A stretch of 64,000 nucleotides of DNA from Bacteroidales bacterium (GTDB taxonomy: Bacteria > Bacteroidota > Bacteroidia > Bacteroidales > UBA932): NCBI GenBank assembly GCA_024398105.1, contig JAKSJP010000001.1, positions 62,001-126,000 on the forward strand. The letters are read 5' to 3'. Below, piece by piece: positions 15,262 through 24,716 of the stretch. The position numbers and the translations under genes were made by a program. Each line of letters opens with the position of its first letter. The first letter of the stretch is position 1. Under the pieces are notes generated by a model. That model had not been told where the DNA came from and made no database searches. It was given only the letters and a program-made list of their open reading frames with translations.

Positions 15262-17223
15262 ATGAAGAAAACACTGTTTATTCTGTTGATGGCTTTGTCC
15301 AATATCGTCTGTCTGGCGAAGGAGACTTCCGTAACATCTCCCGACGGCAGGGTCAAGCTGAGCATTGACGGTGACAGCTATTCCGTGTATTACGACGGCG
15401 AAGTCATCCTCAGCAACTCATCGGCCGCTCTCATCCTTGACGACGGGGCCACCATCAGGCTATCCGACAAGGTAAGGAAGACCGTATCCAGGAATGAGGT
15501 CAGAGAGCACATCGTCTCCCCTCTCTACAGACAGGAGTCCTTCGACTATGTCTACAACTACCTTCGCATCGACTTCAAGTCAGGATATCAGATAGAATGG
15601 AAAGTCTCTGACGACGGAGTAGCCTACAGGTTCGGCAACCTGAACGACGGACAGACAGTCATCAGGAACGAGAAAGCGATATTTGATTTCGCCGGTGACT
15701 GCAAAGCATGGCTTCCATACTCGACCAATCCGAAGAAGCCGGAAGCGATGGCTTTCCAGAACTGGTACACTGAGCAGAGGCTCAAGGACGGAAGTGACGG
15801 CAACCTGGCTTTCCTACCTGCTACAGTCGACGCGGGCAAGGTCAAGGTCACGATACTTGAATCTGACCTGAAGTCCTATCCTGGAATGTTCGTGAAGGCC
15901 GAGAAGGGAAAGAATTCCCTTTCCGGCGTATTTGCTTCTTACCCGGAATCCTTCGACAATTACAGAGGCCGCGTCCAGAGGTATGTGACATCAACCAAGG
16001 ACTACATCGCAAAGCACGACGGAGCCCGCTCTTATCCATGGAGGATACTCGCCATAACTACCGACGACACCCAGATGCCTGTCAACAATCTCGTCTACGC
16101 CCTTGCCGAGCGCAGCAGGATAAGTGACACATCATGGATCCGTCCAGGCTATTCTGCATGGGAATGGTGGAACGACTGGCAGCTGACCGGAGTCGACTTC
16201 GAAGCCGGGATCAACATGGACACATATAGGTACTACATCGACTTCGCCTCGAGGAACGGACTGGAATACGTAATCCTTGACGAAGGATGGTACGTGCCTC
16301 AGTCTGGAGACATGATGACTCCGGTAAAGGAACTCGATATCCCTGCGCTTGTGGAATACGCAGCGGAAAGGAATGTGAGACTGATACTCTGGTGCGTGTT
16401 CAATGTGCTGGACGACCGTCTGGAAGAGATCTGCAGGCACTACTCTGCCATGGGCATAGCCGGATTCAAGGTCGATTTCCTCGACAGGGACGACCAGGAA
16501 GGCGTCGAGATGACTTACAGGATCGCAGAGATGGCTGCGAAATATCACCTGGTGCTCGATCTCCATGGAATCTCAAAGCCAACCGGAATCAACAGGACAT
16601 ATCCGAATGTGCTCAACTACGAATCGATCTTCGGACAGGAAGAAGTCAAGTGGAGCACACCTGAGACAGACATGCCGAAATATAATGTCACAGCACCGTT
16701 CATCAGAATGATGGCTGGATACACCGACTACACTCCAGGCGGAATGAGGAACGCTGCCAAGGCTGACTTCCAGCCGGTCTACAGCAAGCCTATGACCATG
16801 GGAACCCGTGCGCACCAGGTTGCGCTCTATGTAGTCTACGACTCTCCTCTCACCATGCTCTGCGACGTTCCTACAATGTACGAGAAGGAGCCGGAGACTC
16901 TCGCATACCTGTCGACGCTTCCAAGAATCTACGAAAAGGAGATAGTCCTGAACGGACAGATCGGAGAATATGTCACGATAGCCCGGCAGGCCGGCAGCAG
17001 CTGGTACCTGGGCGGACTGACGTCATGGACCTCACGTGACATCGAGATCGACTTCAGCTTCCTCGGTGAAGGGACGTGGACCGTCGAGCTTTTCCGTGAC
17101 GGAGTCAACGCCGACAGAAACGCGGAAGACTACAGAATCGAAAGATTCACGGTAAGACCTTCTGACAGGAGGACAGTACATCTGGCTTCCGGAGGAGGAT
17201 TCTCAATGAAAATAACCAAATAA
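15262..17223 (+). CDS. GH97 glycoside hydrolase, retaining (alpha-galactosidase / beta-L-arabinopyranosidase type)
   Basis: Exported glycosidase, 653 residues, with an N-terminal signal peptide (MKKTLFILLMALSNIVCLA). Architecture: beta-sandwich (~25-270), (beta/alpha)8 catalytic barrel (~280-560, WEWWNDWQ, LEYVILDEGWY), C-terminal sandwich. The retaining subgroup has an aspartate nucleophile; here GFKVDFLDRDDQ places it at Asp405. A glutamate in FGQEE at 460 stands 55 residues on, the same spacing I recall for nucleophile and acid/base in the retaining Bacteroides GH97b. Because beta-L-arabinopyranose resembles alpha-D-galactose and the operon is for arabinose, an L-arabinopyranosidase role is likely. 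First gene of the operon; GH127 follows after 29 bases. Confidence 0.88.
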   Translation: MKKTLFILLMALSNIVCLAKETSVTSPDGRVKLSIDGDSYSVYYDGEVILSNSSAALILDDGATIRLSDKVRKTVSRNEVREHIVSPLYRQESFDYVYNYLRIDFKSGYQIEWKVSDDGVAYRFGNLNDGQTVIRNEKAIFDFAGDCKAWLPYSTNPKKPEAMAFQNWYTEQRLKDGSDGNLAFLPATVDAGKVKVTILESDLKSYPGMFVKAEKGKNSLSGVFASYPESFDNYRGRVQRYVTSTKDYIAKHDGARSYPWRILAITTDDTQMPVNNLVYALAERSRISDTSWIRPGYSAWEWWNDWQLTGVDFEAGINMDTYRYYIDFASRNGLEYVILDEGWYVPQSGDMMTPVKELDIPALVEYAAERNVRLILWCVFNVLDDRLEEICRHYSAMGIAGFKVDFLDRDDQEGVEMTYRIAEMAAKYHLVLDLHGISKPTGINRTYPNVLNYESIFGQEEVKWSTPETDMPKYNVTAPFIRMMAGYTDYTPGGMRNAAKADFQPVYSKPMTMGTRAHQVALYVVYDSPLTMLCDVPTMYEKEPETLAYLSTLPRIYEKEIVLNGQIGEYVTIARQAGSSWYLGGLTSWTSRDIEIDFSFLGEGTWTVELFRDGVNADRNAEDYRIERFTVRPSDRRTVHLASGGGFSMKITK

Positions 17224-17252
17224 TAACCAAATAAAACATTTACCCTAACAAC

Positions 17253-19259
17253 ATGAACATCAAGCCTATTCTGACAATTTCAGCCGCATTCGCTGCAGTC
17301 CTTCTATTCTCGTCCGCTGACAAGAACAAGGCTCAGTCATCAGGATATCCTATCGATCCTGTAAGATTCACCTCAGTAAAGGTCACTGACTCATTCTGGG
17401 GTCAGAGACTCAAGGCTTCACGTGAAGTCACCATCCCGCTCGCTTTCAGCAAATGCGAGGAGGAAGGACGTTACGCCAACTTCACCAAGGCAGCCCAGCA
17501 GATGCACGCTGACCACAACCTCGGATTCGAGGTGAAGGGGTACTCTTTCGACGACACTGATGTCTACAAGACCATCGAGGGAGCAAGCTACGTTCTCCAG
17601 ACCTACCCAGACAAGAAGCTCGAGGCATACATCGACAGCGTCCTTGCAGTTGTTGCTGCCGCACAGGAACCTGACGGATATCTCTACACTGCACGTACCA
17701 TGAACCCGGAGCACCCGCACGAGTGGGCGGGTTCCAAGAGATGGGAGCAGGTCGAGGACCTCAGCCATGAGTTCTACAACCTCGGGCATATGGTCGAGGG
17801 CGCATGTGCGCACTACGTCGCGACAGGAAAACGCAACTTCCTTGACATCGCAATGAGATACGCCGACTGCGTCATCCGCGAGGTCGGCGACGGTCCAGAC
17901 CAGGTCGTACGCGTCCCTGGACACCAGATCGCAGAGATGGCTCTCGCGAAGCTCTACACACTCACAGGTGAGAAGAAATACCTCGACATGGCGAAGTTCT
18001 TCCTCGACAAGAGAGGAACCACTTATCTCCAGCAGGAGTACAGCCAGTCACACAAGCCTGTCCTCGAGCAGGACGAGGCCGTAGGACACGCAGTGCGTGC
18101 CGCATATATGTACTCAGGAATGGCTGACGTGGCCGCACTCACAGGAGACCAGGGCTATATCGACGCGATCGACCGCATCTGGGACAACATCGTCTCAAAG
18201 AAGCTCTACATCACTGGAGGTATCGGTGCGACCAACAACGGTGAGGCTTTCGGCAATAACTACCAGCTCCCTAACATGACTGCATACTGCGAGACCTGCG
18301 CAGCGATCGGAAACGTATACGTCAACTACAGAATGTTCCTCCTCCACGGGGACGCCAAGTACTACGATGTCCTTGAGAGAACTCTCTACAACGGACTTCT
18401 CTCAGGTGTCTCGCTCGAGGGCGACGGATTCTTCTATCCTAACCCGCTCGAGTCTGCGGGACAGCACCAGAGGAAGGCATGGTTCGGCTGCGCATGCTGC
18501 CCTTCCAACATATGCCGCTTCATCCCGTCAGTACCTGGTTATATCTATGCAGTGAAGGACTCTGACCTCTATGTCAACCTCTACATGTCCAACACCATGA
18601 CCCAGAAGATCGGCGGCAAGGCAGTGCAGCTCAGCCAGCAGACCAACTATCCATGGAACGGCGACGTGACTCTCACTGTGGACAAGACCGCTGCAAAGAA
18701 TTTCTCTGTCAAGCTCCGCATCCCTGGATGGGTACGCGGACAGGTCGTCCCTAGCGACCTCTACACCTACGATGACGGAAAGGAGCTCGGATACAAGGTG
18801 CTCGTGAACGGCGAGGAAGTATCTTCAGAGATCGAGAACGGATATTTCACCATCAGGCGCAACTGGAAGAAGGGTGACATCATCTCACTCCACCTTGACA
18901 TGGAGCCTAGAGTAGTAAAGGCTCATCCTGAGGTGAAAGACGACGAGGGACGTATCGCCATCGAGAAGGGTCCTGTAGTATACTGCGCAGAGTGGCCTGA
19001 CAACGACTTCTCAGTACGCAGCGTGCTCATGGCAAAGAACCCTCAGCTCTCAGTCGTACGTCGCAGCGACCTTCTCCACGGCATCGACCAGATCAAGGCC
19101 GACGCACAGACCATCGCCTTCAACAAGGAAGGCAAGCTCGAGGTAAAGGACGTGACACTTACCATGATCCCGTATTATGCGTGGTGCCATCGCGGATCCG
19201 GCGAGATGATCGTATGGCTCCCGCAGGACTTCAGGTTGACCCATCCAGAAGCCAGATAA
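17253..19259 (+). CDS. GH127 beta-L-arabinofuranosidase
   Basis: Zn/cysteine-dependent retaining glycosidase that removes beta-L-arabinofuranose, as from plant hydroxyproline-rich glycoproteins. 668 residues with an N-terminal hydrophobic export signal. The (alpha/alpha)6 barrel carries TVYKTIEGA-like YKTIEGASY, EQVEDLSHEFYNLGHMVEGA and GGIGATNNGEAFG. By comparison with HypBA1 (Glu322, Glu338, Cys340, Cys417, Cys418), the acid/base is Glu331, zinc ligands are Glu347 and Cys349 in YCETC, and the cysteine pair is Cys415/Cys416 in GCACCPSN. All key residues are present. C-terminal beta-domains follow. Enzymes of this family feed the arabinose pathway encoded next door. Confidence 0.93.
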   Translation: MNIKPILTISAAFAAVLLFSSADKNKAQSSGYPIDPVRFTSVKVTDSFWGQRLKASREVTIPLAFSKCEEEGRYANFTKAAQQMHADHNLGFEVKGYSFDDTDVYKTIEGASYVLQTYPDKKLEAYIDSVLAVVAAAQEPDGYLYTARTMNPEHPHEWAGSKRWEQVEDLSHEFYNLGHMVEGACAHYVATGKRNFLDIAMRYADCVIREVGDGPDQVVRVPGHQIAEMALAKLYTLTGEKKYLDMAKFFLDKRGTTYLQQEYSQSHKPVLEQDEAVGHAVRAAYMYSGMADVAALTGDQGYIDAIDRIWDNIVSKKLYITGGIGATNNGEAFGNNYQLPNMTAYCETCAAIGNVYVNYRMFLLHGDAKYYDVLERTLYNGLLSGVSLEGDGFFYPNPLESAGQHQRKAWFGCACCPSNICRFIPSVPGYIYAVKDSDLYVNLYMSNTMTQKIGGKAVQLSQQTNYPWNGDVTLTVDKTAAKNFSVKLRIPGWVRGQVVPSDLYTYDDGKELGYKVLVNGEEVSSEIENGYFTIRRNWKKGDIISLHLDMEPRVVKAHPEVKDDEGRIAIEKGPVVYCAEWPDNDFSVRSVLMAKNPQLSVVRRSDLLHGIDQIKADAQTIAFNKEGKLEVKDVTLTMIPYYAWCHRGSGEMIVWLPQDFRLTHPEAR

Positions 19260-19269
19260 AGGAAAATAC

Positions 19270-19284
19270 TTGATTGATAATCAA
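19270..19284 (+). promoter_or_regulatory. Inverted repeat upstream of galM-like gene
   Basis: TTGATT-GAT-AATCAA sits 26 bases before the start codon in the 51-base gap after GH127. No terminator or -7 box is evident, so it could be an internal operator or a processing site. Weak call. Confidence 0.3.
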
Positions 19285-19310
19285 TTAACCACTAAATAAT
19301 TAAAATTTTT

Positions 19311-20453
19311 ATGAGATTCACAAAAACTGCAGCTGCAATCTTCACAGCAGCTCTCGTTATGGCAGGATGCTCAGAGAAGACCGTACTTACAAAGTCTGGT
19401 CTCAATCCTGCTGACTTCGAGTCTGAGTATAACGGTGCCGCAACAGGCCTTTATACTCTTACCAATGCCAACGGCATGGAGGTATGCGTCACCAACTTCG
19501 GTGGACGTATCGTCTCAATCATGGTACCGGACAAGAACGGCAACTTCAAGGATGTAGTCCTCGGATTCGACAAGGTGTCCGATTACTTTCCAGAGAACAA
19601 TGCCTCTGACTTCGGTGCATCCATCGGACGTTACGCAAACCGTATCGGCGGTGCAACCTACACTCTCGACGGAACTGAGGTCGTTCTCCCTAAGAATGAT
19701 GGTGAGAACTGTCTCCATGGTGGTCCAAGAGGTTGGCAGTACCAGGTATACGAGGTCGTAGAGGCTGATGCAAAGCACATCAAGATCCTCCGCAACTCTC
19801 CAGACGGTGACAACGGATTCCCTGGAAACGTCATGGCATACACAACCTATACCCTCAACGACGACAACTCTATCAGCATCGTATACGAGGCTACAACTGA
19901 CGCACCTACCGTCATCAACATGACAAACCACTCTTACTTCAACCTCGCAGGCGATCCTACTCAGAACGTACTCGGCTACACCATGTACGTAAACTCTACC
20001 AACTACACCCCTACCGACGCTGCCCTCATCCCTACAGGTGAGCTCGCTCCAGTAGCTGGTACCCCAATGGATTTCAACACACCTAAGACCATCGGCGACG
20101 ACATCAACGCTGATTTCGAGGCTCTCGTACTTGCAAACGGCTATGACCACAACTGGTGCATCGACAACAACTGTGACCTTTCAGTCCTCGCTGCAAGCGT
20201 GACATGCCCTGAGACAGGAATCGTCCTCGATGTATACACAAACGAGCCAGGTGTCCAGATCTATACCGGTAACTTCCTTGACGGCACTGTAACAGGCAAG
20301 AAGGGCATCGTATACAACCAGCGCGCAGGTATCTGCCTTGAGTCACAGCACTATCCTGACTCTCCTAACAAGCCTGAGTGGGCATCTACAGTCCTCCGTC
20401 CAGGCGAGAAGTACGTCAGCATGTGTACTTTCGCATTCAGCGTAGCAAAGTAA
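19311..20453 (+). CDS. Aldose 1-epimerase (mutarotase), lipoprotein
   Basis: Interconverts alpha and beta anomers of aldoses. 380 residues. The N-terminus has a lipoprotein signal with lipobox VMAGC (Cys at ~20), so the enzyme is predicted to be membrane-anchored in the periplasm. The galactose-mutarotase fold shows RYANRIGGATYTLDG, LHGGPRGW, the catalytic histidine in NMTNHSYFNLAG, NGYDHNWC and the catalytic glutamate in AGICLESQHYPDSPN. Position after two exported arabinosidases and before a sugar symporter suggests it equilibrates released L-arabinose for uptake. Confidence 0.92.
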   Translation: MRFTKTAAAIFTAALVMAGCSEKTVLTKSGLNPADFESEYNGAATGLYTLTNANGMEVCVTNFGGRIVSIMVPDKNGNFKDVVLGFDKVSDYFPENNASDFGASIGRYANRIGGATYTLDGTEVVLPKNDGENCLHGGPRGWQYQVYEVVEADAKHIKILRNSPDGDNGFPGNVMAYTTYTLNDDNSISIVYEATTDAPTVINMTNHSYFNLAGDPTQNVLGYTMYVNSTNYTPTDAALIPTGELAPVAGTPMDFNTPKTIGDDINADFEALVLANGYDHNWCIDNNCDLSVLAASVTCPETGIVLDVYTNEPGVQIYTGNFLDGTVTGKKGIVYNQRAGICLESQHYPDSPNKPEWASTVLRPGEKYVSMCTFAFSVAK

Positions 20454-20480
20454 AAAAACAACACAAAATATTAATACACT

Positions 20481-22433
20481 ATGTTAAAATCAGCTTTCAT
20501 CGAGGCTCTCGCAAATAACGGCTTCCAGGCAGTGGACTACGTTATTTTCGTCATCTACCTCGCAATCCTCATCTTCCTGGGACTTTTCGTTTCCAGAAGC
20601 AAAGACGGCAAGGAGAAGAGTTCAAACGACTACTTCCTTGCCGGTAACACTCTTACATGGTGGGCTGTAGGTGCATCCCTTATCGCCGCCAACATCTCAG
20701 CAGAGCAGTTCATCGGAATGTCAGGTTCTGCTTACGCAGCCGGTATCGCCATCGCGGCTTACGAGCTCATGGCAGCCATCACTCTTGTAGTAGTAGGCAA
20801 GTTCATCCTGCCTGTGATGATCAAGAACGGTGTGACCACCATCCCTCAGTTCCTTACTTCACGTTACAACAAGGGTGTAGGTCTCTCATTCTCTATCTTC
20901 TGGCTCTTCCTCTACGTATTCATCAACCTCACCTCAGTCGCTTGGCTCGGTGCACTTGCAATCGAGCAGATCCTCGGCCTCAGAGGCGTCGTAGTAAGCG
21001 TTCTCGGCATGGAAGTGAGCGTACGTCTGCTCATCATCCTCTTCCTCTACCTCGTTGCCGGTGTATACTCAATCTACGGTGGTCTCGCATCAGTTGCATG
21101 GACTGACGTAATGCAGGTTGTATTCCTCGTAGGTGGTGGTCTCATCACCGCATACGCTGCTCTTAACGTAATCGCTCCTCACGTAGGCGCACACGGTGCC
21201 ATCGGAGCACTCGGAGAGGTAATGGACAGACTCGGAAGCATTCCTGGAGACAAGCACTTCAACCTTGTGGTGAAGCGCCAGCCTGACATGTTCCCTGGCA
21301 TCACTGACGATCCATACTTCACACTTCCTGGTATCGTCCTCATCGTAGGTGCACTCTGGCTCACAAACCTCGGTTACTGGGGATTCAACCAGTACATCAT
21401 CCAGAAGGGTCTCGCTGCAAAGAGCATCGACGAGGCTAAGAAGGGTCTCGTGTTCGCAGGCTTCCTCAAGGTCCTCATCCCATTCATCGTATGTATCCCA
21501 GGTGTATGCGCATACCTCATCTGGAACGACCCTGAACTCCACGGCAAGCTTATGGCAAGCGGTCTCCTCTCAGGTGACATCAAGATCTCTGACGACGCAT
21601 ATCCATTCCTTATCCGCAACTTCACTCCAGTCGCTGTGAAGGGTCTCTCATTCGCTGCTCTTACCGCAGCTGTCATCTCTTCACTCGCTTCGATGTTCAA
21701 CTCTACATCGACCATCTTCACAATGGATATCTACAAGCAGTTCTTCCGCAAGGAGGCTGGTGACAAGGAGCTCGTAAACGTAGGTCGTCTTACCTCTATC
21801 TGCGCTCTCGTAATCGCTCTCCTCGCTGTATATCCAATCATGGGTGGTGCAGACCAGGCATTCCAGATCATCCAGGAGTACTCAGGATTCGTATATCCTG
21901 GTATCGTCGTGATCTTCGGTCTCGGTCTCCTCTGGAAGCGTTCAAGCGGTACTGCAGCAGTCGCTACAGCTATCGGCACATTCGCATTCTCAATCTTCTT
22001 CAAGCTTCTCCTTCCTGAGACTCCGTTCCTCATCCGTATGGGTTACGTATTCATCGTTCTCGTGATCATGTTCGTCGGTCTCTCACTCAAGAACAAGAAC
22101 ACAGAGCCTACACAGGAAGTATCTGAGAAGGATGTCAACACCCAGATCAAGTACAGCAAGATCCTCGCATGCGTAGCTGGTCTCAGCGCACTTCTCGGTG
22201 TTGTAGGTTGCTTCGTAGAGCCTATGCGCAACCTCGGATTCGAAGGATTCTTCTTCATGGCAGCAATCCTCGCAGTACTTGCTATCTACCTCAACTCCAA
22301 CGCAAAGGACAAGGTACAGGACAAGAAGGCACTCAAGGTAGACCTTTCACTCTTCAAGACTGAGAAGGACTTCAACCTCGGCGCTCTCGGTATCATCATT
22401 CTCCTTGCCATCCTTTACATCACACTCTGGTAA
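20481..22433 (+). CDS. Sodium/sugar symporter (SSS family), probable L-arabinose transporter
   Basis: 650 residues, about 14 predicted membrane helices, inner membrane. Family marks: [60 protein letters not shown] (the conserved Na+-site helix) and [11 protein letters not shown]. The C-terminal tail after a charged segment (~555-625) ends in a final helix. It belongs to the SGLT branch that carries sugars such as galactose, glucose or arabinose. The substrate is inferred from the flanking araDAB genes. It ends 4 bases before araD. Confidence 0.92.
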   Translation: MLKSAFIEALANNGFQAVDYVIFVIYLAILIFLGLFVSRSKDGKEKSSNDYFLAGNTLTWWAVGASLIAANISAEQFIGMSGSAYAAGIAIAAYELMAAITLVVVGKFILPVMIKNGVTTIPQFLTSRYNKGVGLSFSIFWLFLYVFINLTSVAWLGALAIEQILGLRGVVVSVLGMEVSVRLLIILFLYLVAGVYSIYGGLASVAWTDVMQVVFLVGGGLITAYAALNVIAPHVGAHGAIGALGEVMDRLGSIPGDKHFNLVVKRQPDMFPGITDDPYFTLPGIVLIVGALWLTNLGYWGFNQYIIQKGLAAKSIDEAKKGLVFAGFLKVLIPFIVCIPGVCAYLIWNDPELHGKLMASGLLSGDIKISDDAYPFLIRNFTPVAVKGLSFAALTAAVISSLASMFNSTSTIFTMDIYKQFFRKEAGDKELVNVGRLTSICALVIALLAVYPIMGGADQAFQIIQEYSGFVYPGIVVIFGLGLLWKRSSGTAAVATAIGTFAFSIFFKLLLPETPFLIRMGYVFIVLVIMFVGLSLKNKNTEPTQEVSEKDVNTQIKYSKILACVAGLSALLGVVGCFVEPMRNLGFEGFFFMAAILAVLAIYLNSNAKDKVQDKKALKVDLSLFKTEKDFNLGALGIIILLAILYITLW

Positions 22434-22437
22434 TACT

Positions 22438-23142
22438 ATGCTCGAAGAACTCAAAGAGAAAGTATTCAAGGCCAACCTTGACCTCGTAAAGCAGGGTCTC
22501 GTGATCTTTACCTGGGGCAACGTCTCAGGTATCGACCGCGAGAAGGGTCTTGTAGTGATCAAGCCTTCAGGTGTCAGCTATGACGACATGAAGGCATCAG
22601 ATATGGTTGTAGTCGACCTCGAGACCGGTAAGGTCGTCGAGGGCGACCTCAACCCTTCTTCTGACACCCCTACCCACCTTGTACTCTACAGGGCATTCCC
22701 TAATATCCAGGGAGTGGTACATACACATTCAACATATGCGACCGCGTTCGCACAAGCAGGAAAGGACATCCCTAACATCGGTACCACTCATGCTGACTAC
22801 TTCTACAAGGCCATCCCTTGCACAAGGGACATGACCAAGGAAGAAGTGGAAGGCCAGTATGAGCTCGAGACAGGAAACGTCATCGTAGACGAGATCCTCA
22901 ATATCAGAGGCATCAATCCTGACCATACTCCAGCCGTTCTTGTCAAGAACCATGGTCCGTTCTCATGGGGAACATCTCCTGACAACGCAGTGTACAACGC
23001 GAAGGTTATGGAGCAGTGCGCAAAGATGGCATTCGTTGCATTCTCAGTAAACCCTGAGCTTACAATGAATCCTCTCCTCATCGAGAAGCACTACAACCGC
23101 AAGCATGGCCCTAACGCATATTACGGCCAGAAAAAGAAATAA
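22438..23142 (+). CDS. araD: L-ribulose-5-phosphate 4-epimerase
   Basis: Converts L-ribulose 5-phosphate to D-xylulose 5-phosphate, which enters the pentose phosphate pathway. 234 residues. Class II aldolase-like Zn enzyme: [26 protein letters not shown], zinc histidines in [14 protein letters not shown] and the third in [10 protein letters not shown]. Start ATG 22438 ([10 protein letters not shown]), 4 bases after the transporter stop. An upstream in-frame ATG at 22405 lies inside the transporter gene and has no family support. Confidence 0.95.
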   Translation: MLEELKEKVFKANLDLVKQGLVIFTWGNVSGIDREKGLVVIKPSGVSYDDMKASDMVVVDLETGKVVEGDLNPSSDTPTHLVLYRAFPNIQGVVHTHSTYATAFAQAGKDIPNIGTTHADYFYKAIPCTRDMTKEEVEGQYELETGNVIVDEILNIRGINPDHTPAVLVKNHGPFSWGTSPDNAVYNAKVMEQCAKMAFVAFSVNPELTMNPLLIEKHYNRKHGPNAYYGQKKK

Positions 23143-23163
23143 TCACAATAACACTGACTGAAA

Positions 23164-24705
23164 ATGGCAAAAGCATTTGAAAACCTTGAGCTCTGGTGGA
23201 TCACCGGCGCACAGCTTCTCTACGGAGGAGAGACCGTCAAGATCGTTGACGGTCATTCTCAGGAGATGGTTGCCGGCCTCAACGAAGGCGGTGTAATCCC
23301 AGTCAAGGTCGTATATAAAGGTACAGCAAACTCATCCAAGGAAGTTGAGGCAATCATGCTCGAGGCGAACAACGCCCCTCAGTGTGCAGGCGTCATCACA
23401 TGGATGCACACATTCTCACCTGCAAAGATGTGGATCAAGGGACTCCAGAGACTCAAGAAGCCTCTTCTCCACTTCCACACCCAGTACAATGCGGAGATTC
23501 CTTGGAGCACCATGGACATGGACTTCATGAACCTCAACCAGTCTGCCCACGGCGATATCGAGTACGGACATATCTGCACCCGTATGCGCATACCTAGAAA
23601 GGTAGTCGTAGGTTACTGGAAGAGCAAGGAGGCTCAGGAGAAGATCGCTATCTGGGCACGTGTCGCTGCTGCAGTGAATGACGCCCACGACGTACGCTGC
23701 CTCATGTTCGGTATGAACATGAACAACGTTGCAGTGACTGACGGTGACCGCGTAGAGTTCGAGCAGAGACTCGGATACCATGTAGACTACTACCCTGTAT
23801 CATCACTCATGGACTACCTCAAGAAGGTGACCGACGCTGAGGCTGATGCACTTGTCGAGGAATACAAGCAGCTCTACACAATCAAGATCGACGAGTGTGG
23901 CGAGCAGGTATACTGGGAGAAGGTCAAGAACGCAGCAAAGGCTGAGATCGCCATCCGCCGCGTCCTCAAGGACGAAGGTGCAACTGCATTCACAACCAAC
24001 TTCGACGACCTCGGTGATGCAGACATCACAGCTCCTGACTTCTTCGGTTTCGACCAGATCCCTGGCCTTGCATGCCAGCGTCTCATGGCCGAGGGTATCG
24101 GTTTCGGAGCTGAGGGTGACTGGAAGACAGCATGTCTCTACCGCTCTATCTGGGTAATGAACCAGGGCCTTCCTAAGGGCTGTTCATTCCTTGAGGACTA
24201 CACTCTCAACTTCGCTGAAGACTGCACATCAAGCCTCCAGAGCCACATGCTCGAGGTGACCCCTCTCATCGCTTCAGACAAGCCGAAGCTTGAGGTCCAT
24301 TTCCTCGGCATCGGTATCCGCAAGCAGGAGACCGCTCGTCTCGTATTCACATCTAAGACAGGCTCAGGCTGCAAGGCTACGATCGTTGACCTCGGCAACC
24401 GTTTCCGTCTCATCACAAGTGACGTAGAGTGCATCGAGCCTAAGCCGATGCCTAAGCTCCCTGTAGCATCTGCCCTCTGGGTTCCACAGCCTACATTCGA
24501 GATCGGAGCAGGCGCATGGATCCTTGCAGGTGGTACTCACCACAGTGCATTCTCCTACGACATCACTGCTGAATACTGGGAGGATTTCGCTGACATGATG
24601 GGCATCGAGTTCATCGGTATCAACAAGGATACCACTATCAGCGGCTTCAAGCAGCAGCTCCGCAACAACGAGATCTACTACATGCTTAACAAAGCACTCA
24701 TGTAA
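23164..24705 (+). CDS. araA: L-arabinose isomerase
   Basis: Mn-dependent isomerase converting L-arabinose to L-ribulose, cytoplasmic, usually hexameric. 513 residues, normal. The N-terminal LELWWITGAQLLYG is diagnostic. Metal and catalytic residues are in FGAEGDWKTA, GCSFLEDYTLNF, LQSHMLEVTP and the C-terminal GGTHHSAFSYD; QYNAEIPWSTMDMDFMNLNQ contacts substrate. It sits between araD and the kinase with gaps of 21 and 11 bases, so the three intracellular steps are co-transcribed. Confidence 0.97.
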   Translation: MAKAFENLELWWITGAQLLYGGETVKIVDGHSQEMVAGLNEGGVIPVKVVYKGTANSSKEVEAIMLEANNAPQCAGVITWMHTFSPAKMWIKGLQRLKKPLLHFHTQYNAEIPWSTMDMDFMNLNQSAHGDIEYGHICTRMRIPRKVVVGYWKSKEAQEKIAIWARVAAAVNDAHDVRCLMFGMNMNNVAVTDGDRVEFEQRLGYHVDYYPVSSLMDYLKKVTDAEADALVEEYKQLYTIKIDECGEQVYWEKVKNAAKAEIAIRRVLKDEGATAFTTNFDDLGDADITAPDFFGFDQIPGLACQRLMAEGIGFGAEGDWKTACLYRSIWVMNQGLPKGCSFLEDYTLNFAEDCTSSLQSHMLEVTPLIASDKPKLEVHFLGIGIRKQETARLVFTSKTGSGCKATIVDLGNRFRLITSDVECIEPKPMPKLPVASALWVPQPTFEIGAGAWILAGGTHHSAFSYDITAEYWEDFADMMGIEFIGINKDTTISGFKQQLRNNEIYYMLNKALM

Positions 24706-24716
24706 TAAGAAACGCT

